Source: Ferruginibacter sp. (GTDB lineage: Bacteria; Bacteroidota; Bacteroidia; Chitinophagales; Chitinophagaceae). Taken from it: a DNA stretch of 5,607 nucleotides. Location: NCBI GenBank assembly GCA_018057635.1, contig JAGPDJ010000188.1:1-5607 (forward strand), read 5' to 3'. A program made the translations under genes and the position numbers. Below the pieces are notes generated by a model. That model was not told the DNA's origin, did no database searches, and saw only the letters and a program-made list of their open reading frames with translations. The number at the start of each line of letters is the position of its first letter. The stretch's first letter is position 1. Positions 1 through 5,607 of this stretch are shown here, in pieces.

Positions 1-1516
1 GCACTGCCCTGCGAATGGTTTCTTTACACATATACATGGTTACGAACCCGGGTGTAAAGAAAGAGCCATCCTTATAACCATTTATTTTTTCAAAAATCAA
101 TCCCAATACAGAAGCGTTAATGAGGTTTTTATTTTCTTCCTGTATTTCCTCACTGCCTTCGCTGGTAAAATCGTAGGCATCTAAAAACTCAAAAAGATAT
201 TGCAGTGTAGGCAAAGTGCCGGCTTTGCGTTTTCCTTTATCATCTTTTAAAACAGAACTGTTTGATAATGGTAACTGTAAGCGGTTGTCTAATTCGCTGA
301 TATTAATGGTTTGTCTTTCCAGTTCAATACGTTCAAACAAAGAACTGTTGAGGTAAGGTACTTTACTAAATTTTTCCTGTATGTGGCTGCGCCTGCTTTC
401 TGGTTTTTCTGCCAATACCTGAAAGAACAGATTGCTTAGTTCATCAAAATCAAATACCAGTTTGCTATTTAGAAAAAGATAATCTTTGTTTCCTTTGTGG
501 TATTTGTATAGTTGAGCTTCCAACAATTTAATAAACAGCACCCGGTTTACCCAGGTAATACATAACTCCAATGCTACGTTAAATAACTGTTCCTCCTTGT
601 TTGCTCCAAATGTGGACAGGTTGCTGATATTGCGTAATGCATCTTTATCCTCTAACTTTATGATGGTATTTTCTATCAATGAAGCTTCGTCTGGCTTAGC
701 TTTCCGTTTAATCAATTTTTTACTACTATCTTTTATTTCTTCGAGGCCAATGATATGCAAAAGCTCTGTGTAGAATTTTGTATCAAGGCTGTTACTATCA
801 TTTATAAAAGGCTGTTTTAAAAGGTGTGCAGGCGACAATATTTTATACAATCCGATGAGTTTGGTGTCATCTTGTTTGTTGGTATTGATTACATACTTTT
901 CATAAGTACGAACATCAAAATAAGTAGCCGGCAATTCTTCTGTTACTTCATCCAGAAAAGCTTTGGCAATACTATCGTAAAAGAATTTTGTGTCTTTCCC
1001 ACTTAACTTCCAATTCTCATAATCCTTTTTTAGTTTAATGTTGCGGAAAACATTTTTTTCAAACCAAACCTCATCCATGATAAACCATTCGTAAATATTG
1101 GTAACTACGAGGTATTTAATATCGGTATTGTTATGATCAACCCTTTCCCTTAAATAATATAAAATCAGTTCCTGCAAAGCTTTTGCATTCGGCTTTGCCT
1201 GACTTATCATCTCGGCTTTATTGGAAGGCTTTTTTACTTCGAGGATAACGCCGACAGGTTCTTTGGCCGTTTTGCCCGTATGGATCACCAAATCTTTCCT
1301 GTCTTTGGTATTTATTTCAAACTCATCTTTGTACCAGGTATTTTTTAAAAAATCAGCGATTACATTTTTCAGGTTTTCCTCGCTTTCCTGCTCATTTATG
1401 CGGCTAAGCAACTGCTGCAGGTTCTTTTTAAAAAGTTCTATATGGTTACGGCTTACCTTCTCTTTCAGGTAGGCTTTGTTGAGGGCTTTAATGGGCTTGA
1501 TTAATTCCAGTTGCAT
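1..1516 (-). CDS. Type IIG (Eco57I-like) restriction enzyme/adenine DNA methyltransferase, N-terminal 505 codons
   Basis: Seen: an open frame of 505 codons from an ATG at 1516 to the window edge, with no stop; the C-terminus lies outside. An in-frame TAA about 55 nt upstream, with no ATG between, supports this start. The leader before the ATG is AT-rich without a clear Shine-Dalgarno. Residues 1-60 form a charged helical region. Residues 72-97 contain D75 followed by an LEVKKP motif (E93, K95), the layout of a PD-(D/E)XK nuclease site, and Q106/Q115 follow in a helix. Residues 134-148 (KYLVVTNIYEWFIMD) are typical of this family. Near the edge, residues 483-490 (DGSFFTPG) mark the entry to a type I/IIG N6-adenine methyltransferase fold; its SAM and NPPY motifs would be off-window. 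Known: such proteins are single chains, often over 1000 residues, that methylate and cut DNA. Inferred: a defence enzyme, co-directional with the AlbA_2 gene upstream. Its target sequence cannot be read here. Confidence 0.88.
   Translation of the reverse strand, partial: MQLELIKPIKALNKAYLKEKVSRNHIELFKKNLQQLLSRINEQESEENLKNVIADFLKNTWYKDEFEINTKDRKDLVIHTGKTAKEPVGVILEVKKPSNKAEMISQAKPNAKALQELILYYLRERVDHNNTDIKYLVVTNIYEWFIMDEVWFEKNVFRNIKLKKDYENWKLSGKDTKFFYDSIAKAFLDEVTEELPATYFDVRTYEKYVINTNKQDDTKLIGLYKILSPAHLLKQPFINDSNSLDTKFYTELLHIIGLEEIKDSSKKLIKRKAKPDEASLIENTIIKLEDKDALRNISNLSTFGANKEEQLFNVALELCITWVNRVLFIKLLEAQLYKYHKGNKDYLFLNSKLVFDFDELSNLFFQVLAEKPESRRSHIQEKFSKVPYLNSSLFERIELERQTINISELDNRLQLPLSNSSVLKDDKGKRKAGTLPTLQYLFEFLDAYDFTSEGSEEIQEENKNLINASVLGLIFEKINGYKDGSFFTPGFVTMYMCKETIRRAV
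19..62. repeat. 11-bp inverted repeat inside the restriction-modification gene
   Basis: Perfect arms tttctttacac (19-29) and gtgtaaagaaa (52-62) are separated by 22 nt. They lie in the codons for the FFTPG and CKET residues at the methyltransferase entry. The protein sequence there is constrained, so the repeat may be coincidental. Confidence 0.4.
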
Positions 1517-1635
1517 GTATCTTTTCGGGCTTTGGGTCGTTAAAATTAAGTGTTTTAGATAGTTATATTAAATCATCCCTGGATTTAGTAATGGAAGCAT
1601 GCATTTCCACAATTCAAAAAGCAGATTGTGCTTTC

Positions 1636-1680
1636 CCAATAGTCTGTGAGTATTATTATATAATACTCACAGACTATTGG
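1636..1680. repeat. Perfect 20-bp inverted repeat with 5-nt loop
   Basis: The left arm (1636-1655, beginning ccaatagtct) is the exact reverse complement of the right arm (1661-1680, ending agactattgg). The spacer is ttata. The pairing stops on both sides (c1635 against c1681). Neither strand has a T run after the stem, so it does not look like a standard intrinsic terminator, though it could still end transcription or be an mRNA hairpin. It sits 120 bp upstream of the restriction gene's start and about 24 bp from the edge of the repeat array. No obvious direct repeat flanks it. Alternatives are a cruciform or operator site, or two abutting ends of a lost element. Confidence 0.9.
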
Positions 1681-1703
1681 CCAGCCTTCAAAATCAAAAA
1701 GTT

Positions 1704-1975
1704 GACTGGTGCCGGGATTTGGCGCCGGAGATCGCCGATGGCGCCGAAAGTGCTGAATGAGAGCTGATTTCGGGTAAAATGACTGGTACCAGCACTGGTG
1801 CCGGATTGGGCGCCGAAACCCGGGTGACAGCAAGAGCGCCGATTGTGGCTAAAAGTACCTGGCGCCGACTGGTGCCGGCATCCGGCGCCGAAAAACTCTG
1901 ATGGCGCCGAAAGTGCCGATAAGAGCGGATTTCGGGGAAAATGACTGGTGCCAGCACTGGTGCCGAATGGGCGCC
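1704..1975. repeat. Two-copy 163-bp-period GC-rich repeat array dense in GGYRCC
   Basis: Copy 1 starts at 1704 and copy 2 at 1867, both opening with gactggtgccgg. The first 111 nt of copy 1 (1704-1814) align with 1867-1975. The segment 1738-1814 against 1901-1975 is about 90% identical by eye, including two 1-nt indels; the preceding 34 nt are more diverged. Copy 2 ends before the equivalent of 1815-1866. The hexamer GGYRCC occurs 13 times, at 1708, 1721, 1740, 1785, 1797, 1809, 1861, 1871, 1884, 1903, 1947, 1959 and 1970: seven GGCGCC, five GGTGCC and one GGTACC. The spacing pattern repeats (13, 19, 45, 12, 12, then 13, 19, 44, 12, 11). GC content is far above the flanks. It is most likely a dispersed non-coding repeat family. 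A coding role is unlikely because the indels shift frame inside the unit. Confidence 0.85.
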
Positions 1976-2007
1976 ATAATTGCCAGCGTGTTGCAAGTAA
2001 TGTTTTT

Positions 2008-3519
2008 TTAAGACATATTAGCCCGATCGATATAATCAATTGCCCGGCGGGTAGCTTTATACTTTTGGGCACTGCTATTGGGTTTATCGGGTATTGTATA
2101 AGCCAAAAAGCCGTCTGCTACCAATTTTGGAAGCAACCGCTTCAATGTTCCGCTTTTAGGCGACAATTTTAATATTGCAGCAATTTGAGATTTGGAAGAG
2201 GGATTGTCAGCACAAACAGCAATGATAGAAAATTCTGTTTCCGATAAAGAAAATTCAGCTTCCTGAGCACCGAGGAATAGATTATGAACTGGTAGAACTG
2301 TCAAAAAACTGGTTTTATCCTTATCCGTTATAAATACCGGAGAAGGAGATTCATTTCTTTCCATCTCCCTGTAAATCTTTGGAAAACCGGTAGCTCTTCC
2401 TTCTGTTAAGTCCAGTTCTTTCAGGAAATCGCCTATACGCCTGTTTCGATAATCCCTGCTCACCACTCTTTTTTCTTTCAATGCTTCGTTGTCGACAGGA
2501 GGCAATGGGCCAGGAAAGCTTAATATCTCCATTTTATCAGGGTGAATGTTGATCTCTATACTATTATGATGTTCATAACTGCGATGATAGTACGCGTTAA
2601 CCAAGGCTTCTTCTACAGCACCAAAAGGGTAATTAAAAAACCTGGCAGCATTAGCTTTGCCTCTCACTTTTATTACTCTTTCTTCTATAATATTTGTTTT
2701 AATAAAATCCAGGGCAGCCCTTACCTGGTGATGAACCGGGCCCGTTAATTTTTTTTCTGAGAAAGATGTACCTGTATCATCAACGAATTGTATAATTTCT
2801 GTAATTGCACCGCGAAAAAAAGAGTCCGGATTTTTATTAAAAAATAAAAGCCCGACATTAACTGGTTTTAAATATTCATCCGGCCCGGATACAATTCTCA
2901 TTTGGCGACATAGTTCATTGAATGGCATGGAAGCAGCTGGTTCAAATAAATCACTTTTAATATCCTGCAAAAACTCGCGAATTAACCCCAGATCTAAATC
3001 AGACAATGAAGCATTGTGATTGATCCTATCATCGAAAGGTACTGTTGCTGCCAATTCCATCAGTTGTTTTATATCTGCGTGTTTGGCGCCAACTGTTGCT
3101 GAACCTCTACGGATATAATATTGTTTAGTACTTCCCTTTGCTGAAAGCGTAGAGGAAACTTTATATGGCCTTGTTTGCCCACCGGGGACCCAAATTATCA
3201 AAATGTGTTTACCCTGGTACAAAACCGGTTCAGATACAGGTGAGTAAAGAGGATCAAGATGATGCGTGATCTGAATTATTTCTTTCTGAATTTTATCTAC
3301 CTGTGCAGGGTCTAAACCTTTTGGCGGTAATACCGGCATTCCATCTTTTTCTTCGATACCAACAATAACATAACCGCCGCCCCAATTATTGATATCGTTG
3401 GCAAATGCGCAGATTGTATGAAGAATGGATTCCGGGTTCCAGCCCTCCTTAAATTCTATGCGGTCCCATTCGACTGTATGGCCGTTAATGAGATCATTTA
3501 TGTTAATAGGTAATGCCAT
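2008..3519 (-). CDS. AlbA_2 (Schlafen-type) and GHKL ATP-binding winged-helix protein, COG2865-like
   Basis: Seen: 503 residues, ATG at 3519 (MALPININDL), TAA at 2008-2010. Residues 10-145 form an AlbA_2 domain: a conserved acidic residue in EFKEGW (E22), a CAFAN helix (37-41), the glycine-rich strand GGGYVIVGIEE (47-57) and YYIRRGSATVGA (134-145). Residues 215-240 (VNVGLLFFNKNP) link to an ATP-binding-like C-terminal region with EALVNAYYHRSY (304-315, the N-box-like helix), EILSFPGPLPP (331-341) and EGRATGFPKI (373-382). Residues 424-495 look like a winged helix (LSETEFSIIAVCADNPSSKSQIA). Known: this architecture is annotated as a RecG-related predicted transcriptional regulator; AlbA_2 is related to the Schlafen core, some members of which are RNases. 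Such genes are often found near restriction systems. Inferred: a cytosolic regulator or defence factor, lying upstream of and co-directional with the restriction gene. No membrane segment or signal peptide is visible, and length is normal for the family. Confidence 0.88.
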   Translation of the reverse strand: MALPININDLINGHTVEWDRIEFKEGWNPESILHTICAFANDINNWGGGYVIVGIEEKDGMPVLPPKGLDPAQVDKIQKEIIQITHHLDPLYSPVSEPVLYQGKHILIIWVPGGQTRPYKVSSTLSAKGSTKQYYIRRGSATVGAKHADIKQLMELAATVPFDDRINHNASLSDLDLGLIREFLQDIKSDLFEPAASMPFNELCRQMRIVSGPDEYLKPVNVGLLFFNKNPDSFFRGAITEIIQFVDDTGTSFSEKKLTGPVHHQVRAALDFIKTNIIEERVIKVRGKANAARFFNYPFGAVEEALVNAYYHRSYEHHNSIEINIHPDKMEILSFPGPLPPVDNEALKEKRVVSRDYRNRRIGDFLKELDLTEGRATGFPKIYREMERNESPSPVFITDKDKTSFLTVLPVHNLFLGAQEAEFSLSETEFSIIAVCADNPSSKSQIAAILKLSPKSGTLKRLLPKLVADGFLAYTIPDKPNSSAQKYKATRRAIDYIDRANMS

Positions 3520-3600
3520 TTTTAAAATATATCGGCTTCAGGTTACTTTTAAAACTGAAAATTATCATTTTTATTGAACATATCAGGACATTACCCTCTT

Positions 3601-3631
3601 TCAATTTTGCAACGAGCTGTTGCAAAATTGA
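3601..3631. promoter_or_regulatory. Perfect 13-bp inverted repeat upstream of AlbA_2 gene, candidate operator
   Basis: Arms tcaattttgcaac (3601-3613) and gttgcaaaattga (3619-3631) flank gagct. The site lies in the 132-bp gap, 82-112 bp upstream of the AlbA_2 start and about 20 bp after the stop of the 164-residue gene. The stem is AT-rich and lacks a following T run on either strand, so an operator for a dimeric regulator fits better than an intrinsic terminator. The AlbA_2 protein's own winged helix is one candidate ligand, by inference only. Confidence 0.6.
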
Positions 3632-3651
3632 TAGCCTTGGCCCCTTTAATT

Positions 3652-4146
3652 TTATGACATCTGCAAATACCGGTCAGCAATGTAAAGAAGTCCCCAGGTG
3701 TAGCATTCAATTTTGTCGTTGAATGCATTTGTAAGGAAATCTGCTGCAAGACTGTGAAATGATAAAAAACTTTCACTGTCAGCTGCGCCATAGATGGTTT
3801 TAATAATAAGATAAAGGATCTCTGCCATTTTACCTTTTTCGGTTATTGTTACCTCAAATAAAAAAGGGTTTTTGCTATTAACGAAGGGTACATAATAAGC
3901 GAAGCTGTCTGCAATTTCTGACAGGCGCTGGCCGGCATAAGCGGCTGAAAGATATTCTGAGAAAATATCGTAGTTATCAGTTTCGACTGTTATTGCGTTT
4001 CTTGGAATTATTATTTCAAATACTGTTTCCCTTTTCAGAAATAAAAATTCATACATGGCTTTGCTATCGTAGTTGCTGAATTTACTGATGTTGATTTTTG
4101 TCATAGTTGAATGTTTTAAGTTGTGAGATGCTTCCTTAGTCAGCAT
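3652..4146 (-). CDS. Unrecognised 164-residue protein
   Basis: I do not recognise this family. The frame runs from ATG at 4146 to its stop at 3652, and its first 7 nt (ATGCTGA) overlap the end of the winged-helix gene, which would allow coupled translation. An alternative start at 4104 (Met15, MTKINISKF) gives 150 residues and may be the true N-terminus, because residues 1-14 look like leader. The protein appears to be a soluble mixed alpha/beta protein: strand-like FEIIIPRNAITVE (43-55), FLFEVTITEKG (95-105) and an aromatic-rich helical C-terminus (ECYTWGLLYIADRYLQM, 147-163). There is no signal peptide, no transmembrane helix and no catalytic motif that I can name. Codon usage and AT content match the neighbours. 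Its place directly behind the winged-helix gene suggests that both belong to the same mobile-element or accessory module. Confidence 0.72.
   Translation of the reverse strand: MLTKEASHNLKHSTMTKINISKFSNYDSKAMYEFLFLKRETVFEIIIPRNAITVETDNYDIFSEYLSAAYAGQRLSEIADSFAYYVPFVNSKNPFLFEVTITEKGKMAEILYLIIKTIYGAADSESFLSFHSLAADFLTNAFNDKIECYTWGLLYIADRYLQMS
3703..3726. repeat. 8-bp inverted repeat near 3' end of the 164-residue gene
   Basis: Arms gcattcaa (3703-3710) and ttgaatgc (3719-3726) flank an 8-nt loop inside the coding region, roughly 50 nt before the stop. It could form an mRNA hairpin on the 3' side of the operon. It is short enough to be chance. Confidence 0.35.
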
Positions 4147-5390
4147 GACAGGGAAGATGTACCGGATTGTTTTAGTCGTTGAAAATGGTTTAGTATAGCA
4201 ATTTGTTTTGCCAGGGAAATCAAATTGTCTTTGTCGTTGATGAGTAATGCATCGTTTTCCCGATTGTCCTGATAGGCCTGCAATAATTGGAGAATTGAAT
4301 GTTGGTTACTTCCAGTTAATTGGTTAATCCTTTGCTGCCAGGCATGCGATAAAATCGCTTCTGTGAGCTCAAGGTTTAATTCCCTGAAGTGATCCGGAGT
4401 AAGTTGCCGGAAAATGTTCTGACCGGCCAGAAATTGCTTGTATAGGCTTCCAATATCGCTAACTATTACCGGCAATGGCTCCTGCTTTTTATCTTCGAAC
4501 TTTCCGGCATTGAGCATCCATTTGTGTGCGGAGGATTGCCAATCTTTCATTGGGGTTTTACCGGCAACCAGCCAACCATTGGATTGGTAGTGGCTATAGA
4601 ATTTTTTAGCTTCTGTGGCCGGGTAATTGTTTTGTGTGAAAAAGGAATGAACCTGGTCGATGGATGGCCTCACCATGCCTAACGGCAGGCAAGCCCCTAA
4701 CCCCTCCCGACCTTTGGCCGGGACAAAGTCTCCAGAGGCAGAGGGGGAGGAAGGCAGGAGTGTCCCATTTTTGGGCGGAGCGGAAAAAGCGTTTATGCCT
4801 TCCTGCAATTTTTTATTTTTAGAAAATATTTTTTGTGTGAGCGAGTTTTCCTCTCTCTCTTGTTTATTGTTTATATGTTTATGTTTTATTAATAGTCCCA
4901 AATATGGGACCGGCACGGTATCAAATTTGGGACTGTCAAAGGTCAAAAATGGGACTGATACGGTATCAATTTTGATACCGACAGAATCTTTTAGCTGTAC
5001 TGAATTTGGGATGGTAGCTGATGGATTTTGGATCGATTTTTCATCCTTATTTGATGCTGAAAATAAATCTAATTGTTGTTGTTCGTTGTCTGAATCTTCA
5101 CCTTTAAATTTTACGATGTGAACTGTGCTCTTGTGAAATTTATCTGCCGATGCCCGGTAAAAAATGTAACCAAACTGATGTAGCTCTTTTATGCATTTGT
5201 GATAGGTGTTTTTTGAACCGATGGCACATAAGGACATAATAGCTTCCCTGGTTATTGGAAATGGATTATTAAAGCGGTTTAAGTTCCAGCTTTGAAACAA
5301 GGCCATGTAAAGGCTCACGTGCGATGACGTGAGCCTTGTATCGGTTTTGACATAGGAGAAAAATGCGTTTAGGTGGCGGATGTAGTTCAT
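4140..5390 (-). CDS. Winged-helix protein of Bacteroidota mobile elements, 416 residues
   Basis: Seen: the chosen start is ATG at 5390 (MNYIRHLNAFF), because AAGGAGG lies 10 nt upstream and the ATG overlaps the preceding gene's stop as ATGA. The frame stays open 24 codons further up, but those codons overlap the previous gene. Residues 1-80 form a winged-helix region (LTSSHVSLYMALFQSWN, 20-36; ITREAIMSLCAIGSKNTYHKCIKELHQFGYI, 46-76, split between helices). Residues 95-240 are a polar low-complexity linker. Residues 243-294 form a compact domain with FYSHYQSNGWLVAGK and MKDWQSSAHKWMLNA; a helical tail follows. Known: proteins with this N-terminus recur in Bacteroidota plasmids and integrative elements and are variously called transcriptional regulators or hypothetical proteins; the two-domain layout recalls DnaD-type replication proteins. 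Inferred: DNA-binding control or replication protein of an element. Oddities: a 15-codon duplication (residues 140-169) and a palindromic repeat insertion (about 211-238), both in the linker. Confidence 0.82.
   Translation of the reverse strand: MNYIRHLNAFFSYVKTDTRLTSSHVSLYMALFQSWNLNRFNNPFPITREAIMSLCAIGSKNTYHKCIKELHQFGYIFYRASADKFHKSTVHIVKFKGEDSDNEQQQLDLFSASNKDEKSIQNPSATIPNSVQLKDSVGIKIDTVSVPFLTFDSPKFDTVPVPYLGLLIKHKHINNKQEREENSLTQKIFSKNKKLQEGINAFSAPPKNGTLLPSSPSASGDFVPAKGREGLGACLPLGMVRPSIDQVHSFFTQNNYPATEAKKFYSHYQSNGWLVAGKTPMKDWQSSAHKWMLNAGKFEDKKQEPLPVIVSDIGSLYKQFLAGQNIFRQLTPDHFRELNLELTEAILSHAWQQRINQLTGSNQHSILQLLQAYQDNRENDALLINDKDNLISLAKQIAILNHFQRLKQSGTSSLSC
4677..4760. repeat. C-rich/G-rich palindromic repeat inserted in frame in the winged-helix gene
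   Basis: Here + strand composition changes abruptly: a C-rich arm (about 4692-4708, cccctaacccctccc) and a G-rich arm (about 4741-4756, gagggggagg) flank an inner stem gacctttg / caaagtc around gccggga. A small extra hairpin tgcct / aggca lies at 4676-4691. On the coding strand it is read as the glycine-, serine- and proline-rich string LLPSSPSASGDFVPAKGREG and following, unlike the protein around it. Interrupted C-rich/G-rich palindromes of this sort recur in Bacteroidota genomes, in my recollection mostly between genes. Here the element keeps the frame and falls in the linker between two folded domains. Boundaries are approximate to about 10 nt. Confidence 0.7.
4901..4990. repeat. 45-bp in-frame tandem duplication in the winged-helix gene linker
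   Basis: Unit 4901-4945 and unit 4946-4990 share atgggac, cggtatcaa and the following T-rich stretch at a 45-nt offset (gggac at 4906 and 4951, cggtatcaa at 4916 and 4961). In protein this gives the repeat IDTVSVPFL / FDTVPVPYL, 15 residues apart. The second unit contains a perfect 9-bp palindrome cggtatcaa-tt-ttgataccg (4961-4980), and gtccca-aata-tgggac lies at 4895-4910. The repeats are diverged, so the duplication is not recent. Confidence 0.65.
5310..5337. repeat. 11-bp hairpin early in the winged-helix gene
   Basis: Arms aaggctcacgt (5310-5320) and acgtgagcctt (5327-5337) pair perfectly around gcgatg. The stem falls in codons 18-27 of the 416-residue protein, starting about 53 nt after the start codon. 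A GC-containing stem this close to the start could affect translation. The residues encoded (RLTSSHVSL) are also part of the conserved N-terminal motif, so protein constraint could explain it. Confidence 0.55.
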
Positions 5391-5607
5391 GATCTCAAGG
5401 CCTCCTTTCCTGTGGTTGTGTTTTCTATTGGGATGGCTTTTAGTGCCAGGTAATGCTGGCATAAATGGGATATGTGGTTTGGGAAAAGTCGTTCAAGCTT
5501 TTTCCTATGGGAACGTTTTTGGCGTTCTTCTAATGGTAGTTTGGGTTTGTGGTTGTTTTGCTTTTTTGTTTGGCTACGGCCGCGGTAGGTTGTGTGGTGC
5601 ATGGGAT
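5387..5607 (-). CDS. Small basic protein, possibly partial, coupled to the winged-helix gene
   Basis: I do not recognise the family. The frame ends with TGA at 5387-5389, and this overlaps the ATG of the winged-helix gene as ATGA; the downstream gene's Shine-Dalgarno lies within its last codons. A candidate ATG at 5602 (MHHTTYRGRS) gives 71 residues, but the frame is still open to the window edge, so the real start may be upstream. The protein is strongly basic: 16 Lys/Arg and 7 His against 5 Glu and no Asp in 71 residues, with a charged stretch EERQKRSHRKKLERL at about residues 25-39. It could bind nucleic acid. There is no membrane segment or named motif. The stop/start overlap with a strong ribosome site is the main support for it being real. 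Confidence 0.55.
   Translation of the reverse strand, partial: PMHHTTYRGRSQTKKQNNHKPKLPLEERQKRSHRKKLERLFPNHISHLCQHYLALKAIPIENTTTGKEALRS
5401..5410 (-). promoter_or_regulatory. Strong Shine-Dalgarno deciding the winged-helix gene start
   Basis: On the minus strand this reads GGAAAGGAGG, containing AAGGAGG, with 10 nt between it and the ATG at 5390. Strong Shine-Dalgarno sites are uncommon in Bacteroidota, so it is a notable signal and it selects Met25 of the longer open frame as the start. Confidence 0.75.

Larger units (their letters stand above)
1517..2007. other. 491-bp gene-free region between restriction gene and AlbA_2 gene
   Basis: No credible gene is present. Several long minus-strand frames are open only because GC-rich repeat DNA lacks stops. 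The stretch holds, from the restriction gene outward, an AT-rich leader (1517-1635), a perfect 20-bp inverted repeat (1636-1680) and a GC-rich repeat array (about 1704-1975). The leader must carry the restriction gene's promoter unless transcription reads through from the AlbA_2 gene. I could not find a convincing Bacteroidota -33/-7 (TTTG / TAnnTTTG) pair in it. I also saw no GC-rich stem followed by a T run after the AlbA_2 stop. Confidence 0.7.

Noticed and set aside
824..1472. Plus-strand open frames of 60 and 83 residues
   Set aside because: They lie antisense inside the restriction-modification gene and have biased, Ser/Phe-rich shadow composition.
1636..1680. Intrinsic terminator of the AlbA_2 gene
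   Set aside because: The stem is AT-rich and neither side is followed by a T run; it also lies over 320 bp past the stop. Not excluded, but not supported.
1704..1975. CRISPR array
   Set aside because: Only two long diverged copies with a 163-bp period, no short constant repeats with unique spacers, and no cas genes.
1585..2072. Three overlapping minus-strand open frames (82, 132 and 100 residues) across the repeat array
   Set aside because: They are open in several frames at once because the GC-rich repeat lacks stops. Indels between the two copies shift the frame within the unit, and the longest overlaps the AlbA_2 gene out of frame.
3513..3791. Short open frames on both strands around the gap (69 and 66 residues)
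   Set aside because: They overlap the AlbA_2 start or the 164-residue gene in other frames and cross the inverted repeat; no recognisable product or ribosome site.
4660..5121. Plus-strand open frame of 153 residues
   Set aside because: Antisense to the winged-helix gene over its linker; the coding strand has domain motifs, a strong ribosome site and overlapping partners.
5391..5462. Longer winged-helix protein starting 24 codons upstream
   Set aside because: The extension (MPALPGTKSH...) is overlapped by the preceding gene, and the strong Shine-Dalgarno is correctly spaced for the internal ATG at 5390.

Overview
The window looks like chromosomal accessory DNA from a member of the Bacteroidota, plausibly the Chitinophagia/Sphingobacteriia side. 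This is inferred from AT-rich coding DNA, the protein families present, and a C-rich/G-rich palindromic repeat inside a coding region. No rRNA, tRNA or housekeeping gene is present to fix the taxon. Every gene I can support lies on the minus strand, so transcription runs from high to low coordinates.

Right part (about 3650-5607) is a tight cluster of three genes. A small, very basic ORF reaching the window edge overlaps by ATGA the start of a 416-residue winged-helix protein of a type I associate with Bacteroidota plasmids and integrative elements. That gene overlaps by 7 nt a 164-residue protein I do not recognise. The overlaps suggest translational coupling. The winged-helix gene carries two unusual insertions in its linker: a 45-bp in-frame duplication and a C-rich/G-rich palindromic repeat element.

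Middle (about 2008-3650): a 132-bp gap with a perfect 13-bp inverted repeat precedes a 503-residue Schlafen-type protein (AlbA_2 domain, GHKL-type ATP-binding region, C-terminal winged helix; COG2865-like).

Left part (1-2007): a 491-bp gene-free stretch separates that gene from a large restriction-modification gene that leaves the window after 505 codons. Its PD-(D/E)XK nuclease domain and the entry to its adenine methyltransferase domain are visible, as in single-chain type IIG (Eco57I-like) enzymes. The gene-free stretch holds a 163-bp-period repeat with 13 GGYRCC hexamers in 268 bp, and next to it a perfect 20-bp inverted repeat.

Taken together this reads as a small defence/mobile-element neighbourhood: mobile-element-type genes, an AlbA_2 regulator or nuclease-like protein, and a single-chain restriction enzyme. 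A functional link between the AlbA_2 gene, the GGYRCC array and the restriction enzyme is a hypothesis only; nothing in the sequence proves it.
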